From assembly GCA_041660225.1 (NCBI GenBank), contig JBAZWV010000004.1, positions 1-64,000 of the forward strand: 64,000 nt of DNA. The letters run 5' to 3'. Both the position numbers and the translations under genes were made by a program. Source of the DNA: JBAZWV01 sp041660225. Its GTDB lineage: Bacteria > Patescibacteriota > Patescibacteriia > 2-12-FULL-60-25. Below the pieces are notes generated by a model. It was not told the DNA's origin and ran no database searches. It saw only the letters and a list, made by a program, of their open reading frames with translations. This document shows positions 8,686 to 17,665 of this stretch, piece after piece. Each line of letters starts with the position of its first letter. Position 1 is the first letter of the stretch.

Positions 8686-9504
8686 GTGGCAAAAGAACGA
8701 ATACCGCTTCCGTATCTGCAGTTTGATCCTTCCGTCTCGATGACGTTCTCCCGCGTGGAAGACATCATCAAGAAGGGAGAGTTCGTCGATTGGAAGCCGA
8801 TGGCGACACAGCTCGGACAAATGGGCGACGGCGGCAAACGACGTCCGGCGATCTACGAGTTCATGTGTGAAATGACGGATGGGTTGATGGCGCTGTTCCG
8901 TTCCAAGGAATACGGCATTCCCCAGCCGTTCTCTCGGGTGTCGACAGCATCACACGGGACGCGCCATGCGTCGGCGTTCATCGTTTCGCACACGGGCGAG
9001 TTCGATCTCTGTCCGTTTTCCGCAGAACGGATCCATCCCGATTTCGGCGAAGGAACGCTCACGGCGATGCTCGACGGCATTCCATTCCTCTTTGTCGATC
9101 CGATCACGCGCGGCACCAAGGGCGTTCGGGATCTCCGAAAACCCATGGCGCTCGAACAGGCCTATCTCTTCGACTACATCATCGGCTCCGGTCAACGCTG
9201 TGAGTCGGGGCTCGTGGTCTCGGAGGAAGGGATCGTGTACGACCAGTATCATCACGAGGCCTTCAGCTGGTCGGAGGACCGACGTCTCGAAGAAGCGTTT
9301 CGTAACAGCACAAAAACGATCTCGAGAGAGTTCTGGAATAAGCTCGAAGCGATGCTGCCGGGAACGTTCAAAGCGCAGCGCGTGAAAAATACGCTGACGG
9401 ATACAATCGGAGAGGAGGCAACGGAGAAGATGTTCAGCTATCTCCACAAAGTCTTTCTCGACAAATATCTCGGCAACGTCCGCATTCTCGTCGGCTACGG
9501 CTGA
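8686..9504 (+). CDS. Hypothetical protein, 272 residues
   Basis: This soluble 272-residue protein is not recognised. The start is GTG at 8686, supported by GGAGGG at 8674-8679. The sequence is mixed alpha/beta, with a central Asp/Gly/Pro-rich part (PFSAERIHPDFGEGTLTAML, FVDPITRGTKG) and a helical C-terminus. No catalytic motif is obvious. A terminator stands directly after the stop, and the last ten bases overlap the convergent GIY-YIG gene. It is probably a stand-alone cassette like the genes at 8243 and 34497. Confidence 0.78.
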   Translation: MAKERIPLPYLQFDPSVSMTFSRVEDIIKKGEFVDWKPMATQLGQMGDGGKRRPAIYEFMCEMTDGLMALFRSKEYGIPQPFSRVSTASHGTRHASAFIVSHTGEFDLCPFSAERIHPDFGEGTLTAMLDGIPFLFVDPITRGTKGVRDLRKPMALEQAYLFDYIIGSGQRCESGLVVSEEGIVYDQYHHEAFSWSEDRRLEEAFRNSTKTISREFWNKLEAMLPGTFKAQRVKNTLTDTIGEEATEKMFSYLHKVFLDKYLGNVRILVGYG

Positions 9505-9773
9505 CCTCGCTCTGATTTCGATCGGAGCTTTTTTATAACCAACGTTTCTTTTTCCCTTTTCGTCAGTTTTTTTAATGCAGCTTCCCGCTTACGCGCGTTT
9601 CCTTCGTTTCGTTTCCGTTCGCTCCATACGAGGTGTACGGGACGTTTTGATCGCGTGTACTTTGCGCCGGTTCCATCGTTATGTTTCGCGAGGCGCGCTT
9701 CAAGGTTGGTCGTAATGCCCGTATATAAAGACCCGTCGGAGCAACGCAGAATATACACGGTCCATGTGGGCAT
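9495..9773 (-). CDS. GIY-YIG domain protein (UPF0213/YhbQ-like)
   Basis: This 92-residue protein is a single GIY-YIG nuclease domain: WTVYILRCSDGSLYTGITTNLEARL carries the YIL...YTG pair and the conserved Arg, and the family Asn follows in KHNDG. Length and motifs fit the YhbQ/UPF0213 group, thought to act on DNA. It is 12 bases downstream of engB on the same strand. The terminator of the opposing gene lies within its 3' coding end. Confidence 0.92.
   Translation of the reverse strand: MPTWTVYILRCSDGSLYTGITTNLEARLAKHNDGTGAKYTRSKRPVHLVWSERKRNEGNARKREAALKKLTKREKETLVIKKLRSKSERGQP
9509..9535 (+). terminator. Intrinsic terminator for gene 8686
   Basis: A stem GCTCTGAT/ATCGGAGC (one G-T pair) with a TTCG loop is followed by T7. 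It starts four bases after the stop and lies inside the convergent GIY-YIG coding region. Confidence 0.88.
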
Positions 9774-9785
9774 GACGGTGCGATG

Positions 9786-10385
9786 TTATTCCGAAGCCTT
9801 GTTTTCTTTGGTGGAGTTTGCTCGAACTGCTTTCTCCATTTCCTGAACGATTTCGCCGCGACCTTTTCCAGAAACGCTGGAGTGGGGGATGAGTGTCATG
9901 TTCGGATACGTCGTTTGCAAATGTCGCACGATATTGACCGCTTCGGAATTGGAAAGTTTGTCGATTTTATTGATGATCATCACAACGGGAATCGTTCCGG
10001 AGGCGAGATATTCAACCATTTCACGATCAAGATCTGTCGGGCCGATGCGTGCATCGATGATTAGCAAGACGAGTTTGAGTTGCTGCACCTGCCACAGATA
10101 GTCATGGATCATTCCGGCGAATCCATTACGCAGCGCCTTTGGAGCCTTTGCATATCCGTAACCGGGGAGGTCGATCAGAAAATAGCGACCGTCCACGTCA
10201 AAGACATTCATCATCTGTGTCCGTCCGGGTGTGGAGCTGACGCGTGCCAGTCCTTTTTGTCCGGTCAAACTGTTCAATAACGTGGATTTTCCAACATTCG
10301 AACGCCCCACCATGGCAACATGGGGTTTTTTGCCTTGAGGAAGGTCTTCAAGACGTGTTGCGCTTTTCACGAATGTGGTGTTCAT
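9786..10385 (-). CDS. engB: Ribosome biogenesis GTPase EngB/YihA/YsxC
   Basis: This 199-residue GTPase acts in assembly of the large ribosomal subunit. It has G1 GRSNVGKST, the G2 threonine in STPGRTQ, G3 DLPGYG and G4 NKID, in the order and spacing of the family. The TrmE-Era-EngA-EngB hallmark 'GYGYAK' is present. The ATG at 10385 is preferred over an upstream in-frame ATG because alignable sequence begins there (MNTTFVKSAT). It is divergent from the pirin gene and upstream of the GIY-YIG gene. Confidence 0.95.
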   Translation of the reverse strand: MNTTFVKSATRLEDLPQGKKPHVAMVGRSNVGKSTLLNSLTGQKGLARVSSTPGRTQMMNVFDVDGRYFLIDLPGYGYAKAPKALRNGFAGMIHDYLWQVQQLKLVLLIIDARIGPTDLDREMVEYLASGTIPVVMIINKIDKLSNSEAVNIVRHLQTTYPNMTLIPHSSVSGKGRGEIVQEMEKAVRANSTKENKASE

Positions 10386-10422
10386 AGAGACAGGAACTAT
10401 CCTAGCACGTAACATAGAATCT

Positions 10423-11124
10423 ATGCTCACGAAGATCGAAGCAGTAAAACGCTTTCATTTCAAAGAGGGGTGGCTGAATACCTATCACTTGTTTTCGTTT
10501 GCGGATTATTTTGACCCGGAGAATCTCCAATTCGGCACGCTCCGCGTCTTCAACGACGATACTATCGACGCCTATTCGGGGTTCGGGGATCACGGTCATT
10601 CCGATATGGAGATTGTAACAATTATCCATGAAGGGGAATTGACGCACCGCGATAGCATGGGAAATAAGGAGACGATCAACGCCGGAGAAGTCCAGCGCAT
10701 GACGGCGGGGACCGGCGTCGTTCACGCCGAAAAGAATCTTGCGGATCAACCCGTGCATCTGTATCAGATCTGGTTTTTACCGGAGGCGGAGAATCTTGCG
10801 CCCGGGTACGAGCAAAAAGATTTTTCGTATCTCGTCGAGAAAAATATTCTTACGATGGTGGCCTCTCAACATCCGTCAGGCGAAGCGATCAAGCTGCAAG
10901 CGGATGCGACGATCTATCTGTCTGAATTGGAGGAGGGGAAGACGGTGGAACATCATACGACAAAAGATCGCGGAGTGTTCGTGTATGTTCGCGAAGGAGA
11001 TGTCGACATCAACGGCGTTGCGTTCAGCGCCGGTGATCAAGCACGCATCACGGACGAAGAAACGCTGACAATGATCGCGACGAAAAATGTGAAAATGATC
11101 TTGATAGACGTCGCGATAACGTAA
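10423..11124 (+). CDS. Pirin-family cupin protein
   Basis: This 233-residue bicupin belongs to the pirin/YhhW family. The metal ligands of the N-terminal cupin are visible: HGHSDMEIVT supplies two histidines, and VVHAE supplies a histidine and a glutamate. The hallmark 'W-x-x-T-Y-H-L-F-S-F-A-D-Y-F-D' opening is intact. YhhW-type pirins can oxidise quercetin; the physiological substrate is unknown. The ATG at 10423 fits the family's N-terminus better than an upstream in-frame ATG in the divergent-promoter region. Confidence 0.92.
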   Translation: MLTKIEAVKRFHFKEGWLNTYHLFSFADYFDPENLQFGTLRVFNDDTIDAYSGFGDHGHSDMEIVTIIHEGELTHRDSMGNKETINAGEVQRMTAGTGVVHAEKNLADQPVHLYQIWFLPEAENLAPGYEQKDFSYLVEKNILTMVASQHPSGEAIKLQADATIYLSELEEGKTVEHHTTKDRGVFVYVREGDVDINGVAFSAGDQARITDEETLTMIATKNVKMILIDVAIT

Positions 11125-11126
11125 AC

Positions 11127-11146
11127 ACGATTAAAAGAATCGTTTT
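11127..11146 (+). terminator. Weak intrinsic terminator after pirin gene
   Basis: A short stem ACGATT/AATCGT with a five-base loop (11127-11143) is followed by T3. Confidence 0.5.
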
Positions 11147-11193
11147 GTGGTACTCTATCGTGTAGACGTTATTATTTTTTAAGCTATTTTTTT

Positions 11194-11466
11194 ATGGCAG
11201 CTTCATTAAACGCACGGAACGTCGGTTTCGCTATTGGCGGGATGCTCGGTTTGTTTCATCTCGGTTGGGGAATTCTGATCGCGCTGGGATTTGCGCAACC
11301 GCTCCTCGATATGGTTTTCCGTCTTCATATGCTGACCCCGGTGTATACCGTGGCATCGTTTGATCTGATGCTCATGATCGGTCTTGTCGTCTTTACATCG
11401 GTGGCTGGATTCTGTTTCGGATTCGTTGGCGCGACAATCTGGAATGTCGTCGCAGGAAAAAGGTAA
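11194..11466 (+). CDS. Small membrane protein, two to three helices
   Basis: This 90-residue hydrophobic protein is not recognised. The first helix is at about 10-33 (VGFAIGGMLGLFHLGWGILIAL) and a second at about 52-85 (FDLMLMIGLVVFTSVAGFCFGFV). It is a single gene with a T-rich stretch before the ATG and converges on the cupin gene. Confidence 0.72.
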   Translation: MAASLNARNVGFAIGGMLGLFHLGWGILIALGFAQPLLDMVFRLHMLTPVYTVASFDLMLMIGLVVFTSVAGFCFGFVGATIWNVVAGKR

Positions 11467-11490
11467 AAAGAGATCACGAATTCCACGGAG

Positions 11491-11886
11491 CTAGACGTTC
11501 GCTTCTCCGAACGCCTCGTCTTCCGTGTCCGCGTCTGCGTCCGCTTTTGTGTGATGGACGCGTCCGTCGATATGATTCGGGGGCGCGTAGACGGTTGCCA
11601 CCTTGAGTACTTCTGTTCCGGTGTTTTTAAAATTGTGTCGTGTGCCGGGAGTCACCACGGCAACGTCGCCGGGGCCAACGGGAAACGTTTCACCGTCAAA
11701 CATTCCTTCGCCGTTTCCGCTTTGGAAGTACAGTGTTTGTTCGACATGATCGTGCGTTTCTTCGCCAATCTCACCACCTGGCGGAATACTCATGATGACG
11801 AGCTGGGATTTTTTTCCGGTAAACACGACGCGACGAAAATCAGCGTTGTTTGCGGCGGCGTCATGGATGTTGGTATGGAAGGACAT
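11491..11886 (-). CDS. Single-domain cupin protein
   Basis: This 131-residue protein has a cupin core: 'GGEIGEETHDHVEQTLYF' gives the G(x)5HxH(x)3-4E motif and 'PGDVAVVTPGTRHNFKN' gives the second G(x)5PxG(x)2H motif, so a metal site is likely. It lacks a signal peptide. The C-terminal 25 residues are an acidic Asp/Glu/Ala tail (KADADADTEDEA). It probably lies at the 3' end of a minus-strand run with the two membrane-protein genes upstream. Confidence 0.88.
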   Translation of the reverse strand: MSFHTNIHDAAANNADFRRVVFTGKKSQLVIMSIPPGGEIGEETHDHVEQTLYFQSGNGEGMFDGETFPVGPGDVAVVTPGTRHNFKNTGTEVLKVATVYAPPNHIDGRVHHTKADADADTEDEAFGEANV

Positions 11887-11895
11887 AGGAGGGGG

Positions 11896-12120
11896 CTATT
11901 TTTTTGAATGAAGACCGAGAGCGGCGATGACGGTCACGCCGAGATACATGAAGAAGCCGTAGACGCAGGCAGGATATCCGAGCACTGTTCCGGGCGCGCC
12001 AGGCGAGGGACAGGAAAGAGCCGTTGTTCCAAAGAGCTCTTGATAGGAGAGGACGCCGGAAAAGGCAACGCCAAAGAGACCAAGGCCAAGGAGTAGCTGC
12101 AGCGCACGATGTTTCGTCAT
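11896..12120 (-). CDS. Small VKOR-like membrane protein
   Basis: This 74-residue protein has two membrane helices. Between them, 'SCPSPGAPGTVLGYPACVYGFFMYL' resembles the loop and third helix of vitamin K epoxide reductase-like proteins (the Gly-hydrophobic-Pro-x-x-x-x-G block), with two cysteines that could form a redox pair. A full VKOR has four helices and a CxxC, so this is at best a half-size relative. An upstream in-frame GTG (12138) exists, but the ATG at 12120 is chosen. The identity is tentative. Confidence 0.65.
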   Translation of the reverse strand: MTKHRALQLLLGLGLFGVAFSGVLSYQELFGTTALSCPSPGAPGTVLGYPACVYGFFMYLGVTVIAALGLHSKK

Positions 12121-12139
12121 AGGTAAAAAGGATAGCACG

Positions 12140-12757
12140 TCATTTCGCTGATGTTGATCTGAGGTGCAGGTAGATCAGCGAGCTAATGATACCGGCAAAA
12201 AAACACCAAACCGATATGAACGTTTCAAAGAAGAAGAGACCGGCGACGGCCGCAGAGACGGCACCGGTGACGCCGAGCAGTTGAAAGAACCGTTTACTGG
12301 AGATCAGTAGCGCACCACATGTGGCGATGAAATAGGGGATAAAGATGAGCGTCGTGTAAGAGGTATAGAGATGATAGTAGAGCGTGCAATTCACGATTTC
12401 TACGCGAAGCGGATTAAATACAACGGATGCCGTGAGAAAAGCGGACGCGCCTATGCCGATACCGATAAGCCAGCGAAGAATCTTTCGTCTTTTTTTATCC
12501 AGCGCATACATCATTGAAGGGATATAAATGGGCCAGAGAATCAGCGCAAAAAAAAGAAAGCCGTACCCAAGTGCGGGATGTGCGGAGCCGGAGCCGATAC
12601 TGAGCCATTGAAAGCCTTCGAGTGCTTGTTGTATGGCAAAGAGAAAAGGCACGAGGGCAAGAAACTTTTCTTTTTTTTCTGCTTCGTGCAGACATGCGGC
12701 CCCGATGAGGGTCAATCCGCCGCTTGCGGCAAAACTGGCTGAAGCCGAAAAACACAT
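12140..12757 (-). CDS. DUF6629-like polytopic membrane protein
   Basis: This 205-residue protein has about seven hydrophobic segments. The opening MCFSASASFAASGG matches the characteristic start of the DUF6629 family as I recall it. The conserved 'AIQQALEGFQWL' region in the second helix supports this. Function is unknown. The gene precedes the small VKOR-like gene by 19 bases on the same strand and may be co-transcribed with it. Confidence 0.8.
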   Translation of the reverse strand: MCFSASASFAASGGLTLIGAACLHEAEKKEKFLALVPFLFAIQQALEGFQWLSIGSGSAHPALGYGFLFFALILWPIYIPSMMYALDKKRRKILRWLIGIGIGASAFLTASVVFNPLRVEIVNCTLYYHLYTSYTTLIFIPYFIATCGALLISSKRFFQLLGVTGAVSAAVAGLFFFETFISVWCFFAGIISSLIYLHLRSTSAK

Positions 12758-12812
12758 ATGTACAGCGTACGCTAGAAGCGAGAGGTGCGCGAATTGATGA
12801 GCCTTTGGATCA

Positions 12813-13229
12813 TTATCGTAGAACCAGCGAGGTGAGGAACGGATGAATCCATGTGACGAGAAGGAGAGAAAGAATTCCCCACAGGACGGCGTGCGATGCG
12901 TCGGTCCAGTGACCGATACTAAGGCCCGTATCCTCGTACTTCCACAATCGTCGTTTGAAGATAATAAAGATCAATTTTCCACTGATAAACTCAAAAAGAC
13001 TAAGGAAGATTCCGAAAATGAATCCTTCCACAAGAAAGGGAAGATGGTCGATCGCGTTATGGAGCAGGATCACGAAGAGCGCACCGAATCCATAGATCGG
13101 ACAGAATGGGATCGGGAAAAAACTGCCTGTTGTATAACGCTTTTTGATCCACGAACGAGTGGACGTATCTAGAATCCAACCGATGAAACTATAGATGAAG
13201 AAAGAGAGTACAAATAAAAATATGGACAT
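12813..13229 (-). CDS. Putative ABC-transporter-like membrane protein (PF06541 type)
   Basis: This 138-residue protein has four hydrophobic segments. The sequence 'YSFIGWILDTSTRSW' followed by 'FFPIPFCPIYGFGAL' matches the motif order of the family annotated as CmpB-type putative ABC transporter permease (PF06541). The family name is historical and no transport role is proven. It is a single gene in a run of minus-strand membrane genes. Confidence 0.75.
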   Translation of the reverse strand: MSIFLFVLSFFIYSFIGWILDTSTRSWIKKRYTTGSFFPIPFCPIYGFGALFVILLHNAIDHLPFLVEGFIFGIFLSLFEFISGKLIFIIFKRRLWKYEDTGLSIGHWTDASHAVLWGILSLLLVTWIHPFLTSLVLR

Positions 13230-13246
13230 TAGAAGAAAGTTAACAC

Positions 13247-13266
13247 AAAAGCCGTCTTTCGACGAC
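13247..13266 (-). terminator. Intrinsic terminator after ice-binding-like gene
   Basis: On the minus strand a stem GTCGTC/GACGGC closed by a GAAA tetraloop is followed by TTTTG. Confidence 0.65.
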
Positions 13267-13295
13267 CTTTGTGTGACGAAGATGCGGATGGAGTC

Positions 13296-14669
13296 CTACA
13301 ATCCGTAATCCGTGCTGATGTTTCCTACCGTCGATTCTTGCGAGCTGATGCTGAAGTCTGATGTGCTGTTTACATCGGCTCCGAACGTGTAGTTGTTATA
13401 GAACGCGTCGGAGATATCATCGATGTTTTTGTTCCAAAGATTTCCATAGAGAGCCATCGCAACAGCTTCTGTCTTCACCCAGCGGAGAACTCCTCCGCGA
13501 GAGACGACGTAGACTTTCGGATCGGTGGCGAATTTCACCATGCGACGTCCTGGCTTATAGCGGACGTTGAGGCCGAGCGGCATGCTCGCCATCTCTGCCG
13601 AAGTGAGCACACGCACGGCATTAAAGTCTGCGTACCAAGTGGCGAAGAGTCGTGCGTTTGGGAACGCATGGCGCTTGCCGTCTGCGCCGACGTAATACAC
13701 GGCTGAATCTCCCTGCGTATTGACGTTGCCATCATCTGCAAGTTTGACCAAGGCGTGGACTGCAATCCCTCTGTTTTGAAGGTTTACCAGAAGAGAGGTA
13801 TCAATAACGGGAGCTGGGGTCGGGGATGGGACGGGGGTCGGAGACGGGGTGGGTGTCGGGGGTGTAGACGTCGGAGTCGGTGTGGGAGTTGGGGTAGGCG
13901 TTGGTGTTACCGAGGTTGGCTTGGTCACAACGTTCGCGTCCAACGTGACAGCGGTTTGTGCCAAGGCTCGGCCGTTGAGCTGTGCGCCCGTATCCATCAC
14001 GATGGACGTTTGGCTCAAGATATTTCCATTGAAAACAGACGTTGTTCCAAGCGTTGCTTGTCCTGCGACCTGCCAGAAAACGTTTGCGGCCTGTGCGCCA
14101 CCGCTCAAAATAACCTGCGCGCCGGAACTCACGGTGAGATTTTCTGCGATCTGGAAGATCCAAACATCGGTTGCACCACCGGAGAGAGTGACATTCGTTG
14201 GGATCGTGACGCCCGTGCCCCATTTATAGAGTCCCGGAGCGAGTGTCATTCCACCGATATTTCCGGCACCGAGTTCAGTTGAGGTCGGAAGCGTGCGTCC
14301 GGCAGCATCGGTGTATGCGATTTCCATGTCGCTAATTGCCGTGGTCATCATTGTCGGTGACGGAGCCGTGTAGTCGGAGGCGTAAACTTTTCCGGTCACG
14401 AGGGCGGTTGTCGAAAACGTATTCGAGACGTCCATGATGAGTCCGAATCCGGTAATCGCGCTTGCGGCAATCGGACTGACGCCGATGTCGCCCGTAATTG
14501 CTGTTGCTCCCGTCGTTGAGATTCCTGACTTCGAGAGGACCGCAAAGCTACTTGCCGATCCCAGATTGACGGTTGCTGGACCTGCGGCGAGCGCCATCGT
14601 TGGACCGCTCAGACCGACGACGAACGAGAGGATCGCGACGGTCAATGAAAAACGATTCACTGTTTTCAT
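13296..14669 (-). CDS. Secreted ice-binding-like (DUF3494) surface protein
   Basis: This 457-residue protein has a signal peptide (MKTVNRFSLTVAILSFVVGL...ALAA). The DUF3494 beta-solenoid domain runs from about residue 33 to 245: it opens 'VNLGSASSFAVLSKSGIS' and has 'ITGDIGVSP' and 'VWIFQIAENLTVSSGAQV', classical for ice-binding/adhesin proteins. A Thr/Pro repeat linker (about 255-290) follows. Next is the 'VYYVGADGKRHAFPN' surface module (about 320-440) also found in three other proteins of this window. Members of the family bind ice or act as adhesins; which applies here is unknown. The ATG at 14669 is chosen because the signal peptide begins there. Confidence 0.88.
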   Translation of the reverse strand: MKTVNRFSLTVAILSFVVGLSGPTMALAAGPATVNLGSASSFAVLSKSGISTTGATAITGDIGVSPIAASAITGFGLIMDVSNTFSTTALVTGKVYASDYTAPSPTMMTTAISDMEIAYTDAAGRTLPTSTELGAGNIGGMTLAPGLYKWGTGVTIPTNVTLSGGATDVWIFQIAENLTVSSGAQVILSGGAQAANVFWQVAGQATLGTTSVFNGNILSQTSIVMDTGAQLNGRALAQTAVTLDANVVTKPTSVTPTPTPTPTPTPTSTPPTPTPSPTPVPSPTPAPVIDTSLLVNLQNRGIAVHALVKLADDGNVNTQGDSAVYYVGADGKRHAFPNARLFATWYADFNAVRVLTSAEMASMPLGLNVRYKPGRRMVKFATDPKVYVVSRGGVLRWVKTEAVAMALYGNLWNKNIDDISDAFYNNYTFGADVNSTSDFSISSQESTVGNISTDYGL

Positions 14670-14772
14670 AGATATTTCATAATAGTTGTCGTGAGGGAGC
14701 ATTTAAAAAATGTTCCACGACAAGGGTTAACGAATAGCAATATAGCACGTATGTCTTGGGAGAGTCGGATGA

Positions 14773-14801
14773 TTGATTGGAGGTGAATATCTGTATATAA
14801 T
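14773..14801 (+). promoter_or_regulatory. Sigma-70-type promoter for the beta-helix protein gene
   Basis: TTGATT (14773-14778), 17-bp spacer and a perfect TATAAT (14796-14801). The ATG is 13 bases beyond the -10 box, so the leader is about five bases or absent. Confidence 0.85.
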
Positions 14802-14813
14802 GCGACTGCTTCT

Positions 14814-17651
14814 ATGCATATAAAAAATACGTTTTCTTACCTTGGGTTGCTCCTTCTCGTAGGGGCTCCGCTCCTCAGCGCTGTTCCAGCGTCCGCGGCG
14901 GTCGATAACACTCTTATTAAAGGCAGTAACTCATCCGTTTATTACGTATCGCAAGGAAAACGCTACGTTTTCCCGTACGAAAAGATTTTCCAGAGTTGGT
15001 TTGCAGATTTTTCCAGTGTTGTGACGATGACCGATGCGGAAGTTGCGGCATACCCGCTCAAAAAGAACGTAACGTATAAGCCCGGACGATGGATGGTAAA
15101 GGTTGTGACCGATCCGAAAGTATACGCGGTTGGAAAATACGGAACATTGCATTGGATCACGAGTGAAAACATTGCGAGCGCATTGTACGGTTCCGATTGG
15201 AACCAGAAGATACAAGATGTTCCCGATGCTTTTTTTGAAAACTATGTCTTCGGTGACGCCATTGTGGATGTCAGCCAATTTAATCCGGTAGGCCAGACGT
15301 CTGATGCAACGATTCAGGCTGCGGTCGCATGGGATGTTCATACGCAGACCCCGACCCCGTTGCCTGCTCCGACGATCCCGACACCTGCTCCGACTCCGAC
15401 GCCGGAACCTGCTCCCACACCCGCACCTGCGCCAGCTCCGACTCCGATTCCAGGTCCAACCGGAGACAATCGCACGCTCTACGTTGCAAAGACGGGGAGT
15501 GACTCGTCCAACAGCTGTTTGAACGCCGCGTCGCCGTGTCTCACGATCACGCATGGTATTGCCTCCATGCAGAGCGGGGACCATCTGATTATCGGCGACG
15601 GAACGTACACCGAAAGCATTACCAACATGCCAAGCGGTACCCCGAACGCGTACACGACGATTCGGGCGGCGAATGATTGGGGGGTTCTTATCGATGGTTC
15701 CGGGTTCCCCAATACCTACATGAACGCCATCAAGATTCAATCCAAGAGCTATGTTTCCGTGCGAGGTTTCCGCACCAGAATGAGTCAGAGCGCGGATACC
15801 AACCTTCCAATTGCTGTCGTGTATAGCGACCACGTCAAGGTGCAGCGAAGCTCTGCCAGCTACGGAGGAGTGACCGGCAACTCGGCCAGCATCAGCATTG
15901 GACCCGCGTCATCGTACGTGTTGATCGAAGAGACGTTTTCGTTTGGCGGTTCTCGCTATCAGTATCTTGTGTATCAATCCGATCACGTCGTGATGCGCCG
16001 CAACGTGGCCCGCAATGACTATTGGAACGGATCGCTGCAGTGTGCCGGATTCACGAACTACAACGCCGACGACACGCTCTGGCAAAACAATATCTCCATT
16101 GATTCCGATGATGCCAACTGCTCGGGTCGCCTCTATGGTGGATTCTTCAACGAAAACAAAGTTCCTGATGCGACGTGGTCCGGCACCGCGACGCGAGAGA
16201 CTTTCCGAGGAAACATCGTCCTGAACGTAGATGCCTTCTATTCCGGCATGTATGACTACGATGTGAGCAATCTGCACACCTATACCGACAACATCATCTG
16301 GGACTCACATGGCGGATTGTACGGAGATTATATCCATGGCGATGCGGCAACGATCAACGCAACGCGCATGACCATTGGAGGGATCACCGGAACGTACGGA
16401 AATCCAGCTGATGGCCAGGGTTCAGCGGGCGTGGGCTTTGCGATGGTGGGCAATACGTTCACCAACGCGCTCACGAACTCCATTCTGTGGAACAACAATT
16501 CCTATGGAATGACCGACTACGGCGTGGGCGACTACAACTCTTATTGGAACAACGCATCCGGCAATTATGGTGGGGCGCTGAACGTGCCTGCGAGCGGTAT
16601 GCACGATCTTCAAGCGAACGTGACTGCTGGCCTGAAGCATCTGCCTCGCATCGAAGCGGGTTCGGCTCTTGCGACGGCGGGATCGGGCGGCGGGCAGATC
16701 GGCGCCGACGTACAGTACATGTGGGGTGTCTCGGGCACTCTCTGGGGAGAAGCCGGCTATGACACTCTTACCAGCAACTGTCTCTGGCCGTATCCGAACC
16801 AGGACGTCATCAAAACTGACATGGGAAGCTACTCTGGCCCCGGCGGTGCTGGCCAGCGTGGTTTTACGGCGGGCAACAGCTTAGACGGATCACCACAGTC
16901 GCTCACGAAGTACATCTGGGAATATCTGGGTCATCAGATCCCGTCTGGACCGCTGTGCACGACGGGAAATCCATCACCAGCTCCGACTCCGGTTCCGACG
17001 CCAACACCTGCGCCGACACCGGCACCCACGCCCGCTCCGACACCTGAGCCAACTCCAGCTCCGGCACCAACTCCGACGCCTGTGCCAACTCCGACGCCTG
17101 TGCCACCGAGCGGAAATACGACGAGCATCAGCTTTGCGAGTTTCGCGAATGCGACGAATGTGAACAACACCGCGAGCAATTGGGGAGGAACGGGTCACTT
17201 TGAAGTCATGAATGGAGCGCTTCAGGTGCTTGCAGGAATGGGAAGTTATGGAGAATATTCTTTCCGCAATAACGTCACGAGCGCGAATCAGAGTATCGAG
17301 ATTGTTCGCAAGGGAGGTGCGTTTGCAGGAAATTTCGCGACGATGCTTCATGCTGGATATGACGGAAACTATTCTTCCGGAAAATACTACGCAACATGGT
17401 CTCCGAACTCTATTGATCTTCGCAGTGATAACGGCGTGATTAACTACAGCATTCCGATCAATGTGGATTGGAATCTCGACACAACGCTCAAAATGTCGAT
17501 CACAGATGGAGTCGTCAAACTCTTCGCCAACGGAGCCGAAGTCTACTCCTACGCGGATCCGAATCCGCTTTCCGGAGGTTCACCGGGATTCTCCTTGGTG
17601 CCGGGCGATGATGTCACGATGCAACAATTGCTGAGTGTGACGACGTATTAG
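14814..17651 (+). CDS. Large secreted parallel beta-helix surface protein
   Basis: This 945-residue protein has a signal peptide (YLGLLLLVGAPLLSAVPASAA), then the shared surface module at about 38-160 (VYYVSQGKRYVFPYEK ... WMVKVVTDPKVYAV). A Pro/Thr/Ala linker covers about 178-222. A right-handed parallel beta-helix region runs from about 225 to 715, starting 'TLYVAKTGSDSSNSC', a common opening of pectate-lyase-like and DUF1565 domains. A second Pro/Thr linker (about 722-765) leads to a C-terminal jelly-roll-like domain of about 175 residues. It may bind or cleave a polysaccharide; no catalytic residues are assigned. Confidence 0.87.
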   Translation: MHIKNTFSYLGLLLLVGAPLLSAVPASAAVDNTLIKGSNSSVYYVSQGKRYVFPYEKIFQSWFADFSSVVTMTDAEVAAYPLKKNVTYKPGRWMVKVVTDPKVYAVGKYGTLHWITSENIASALYGSDWNQKIQDVPDAFFENYVFGDAIVDVSQFNPVGQTSDATIQAAVAWDVHTQTPTPLPAPTIPTPAPTPTPEPAPTPAPAPAPTPIPGPTGDNRTLYVAKTGSDSSNSCLNAASPCLTITHGIASMQSGDHLIIGDGTYTESITNMPSGTPNAYTTIRAANDWGVLIDGSGFPNTYMNAIKIQSKSYVSVRGFRTRMSQSADTNLPIAVVYSDHVKVQRSSASYGGVTGNSASISIGPASSYVLIEETFSFGGSRYQYLVYQSDHVVMRRNVARNDYWNGSLQCAGFTNYNADDTLWQNNISIDSDDANCSGRLYGGFFNENKVPDATWSGTATRETFRGNIVLNVDAFYSGMYDYDVSNLHTYTDNIIWDSHGGLYGDYIHGDAATINATRMTIGGITGTYGNPADGQGSAGVGFAMVGNTFTNALTNSILWNNNSYGMTDYGVGDYNSYWNNASGNYGGALNVPASGMHDLQANVTAGLKHLPRIEAGSALATAGSGGGQIGADVQYMWGVSGTLWGEAGYDTLTSNCLWPYPNQDVIKTDMGSYSGPGGAGQRGFTAGNSLDGSPQSLTKYIWEYLGHQIPSGPLCTTGNPSPAPTPVPTPTPAPTPAPTPAPTPEPTPAPAPTPTPVPTPTPVPPSGNTTSISFASFANATNVNNTASNWGGTGHFEVMNGALQVLAGMGSYGEYSFRNNVTSANQSIEIVRKGGAFAGNFATMLHAGYDGNYSSGKYYATWSPNSIDLRSDNGVINYSIPINVDWNLDTTLKMSITDGVVKLFANGAEVYSYADPNPLSGGSPGFSLVPGDDVTMQQLLSVTTY

Positions 17652-17665
17652 AAAGAAGAGAGAAT

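Noticed and set aside
13801..17105. Tandem short repeats at about 13801-13910, 15345-15465 and 16975-17105 that look like a repeat array
   Set aside because: They are codons for Pro/Thr/Ala linkers inside surface proteins; there are no unique spacers, so they are not CRISPR.
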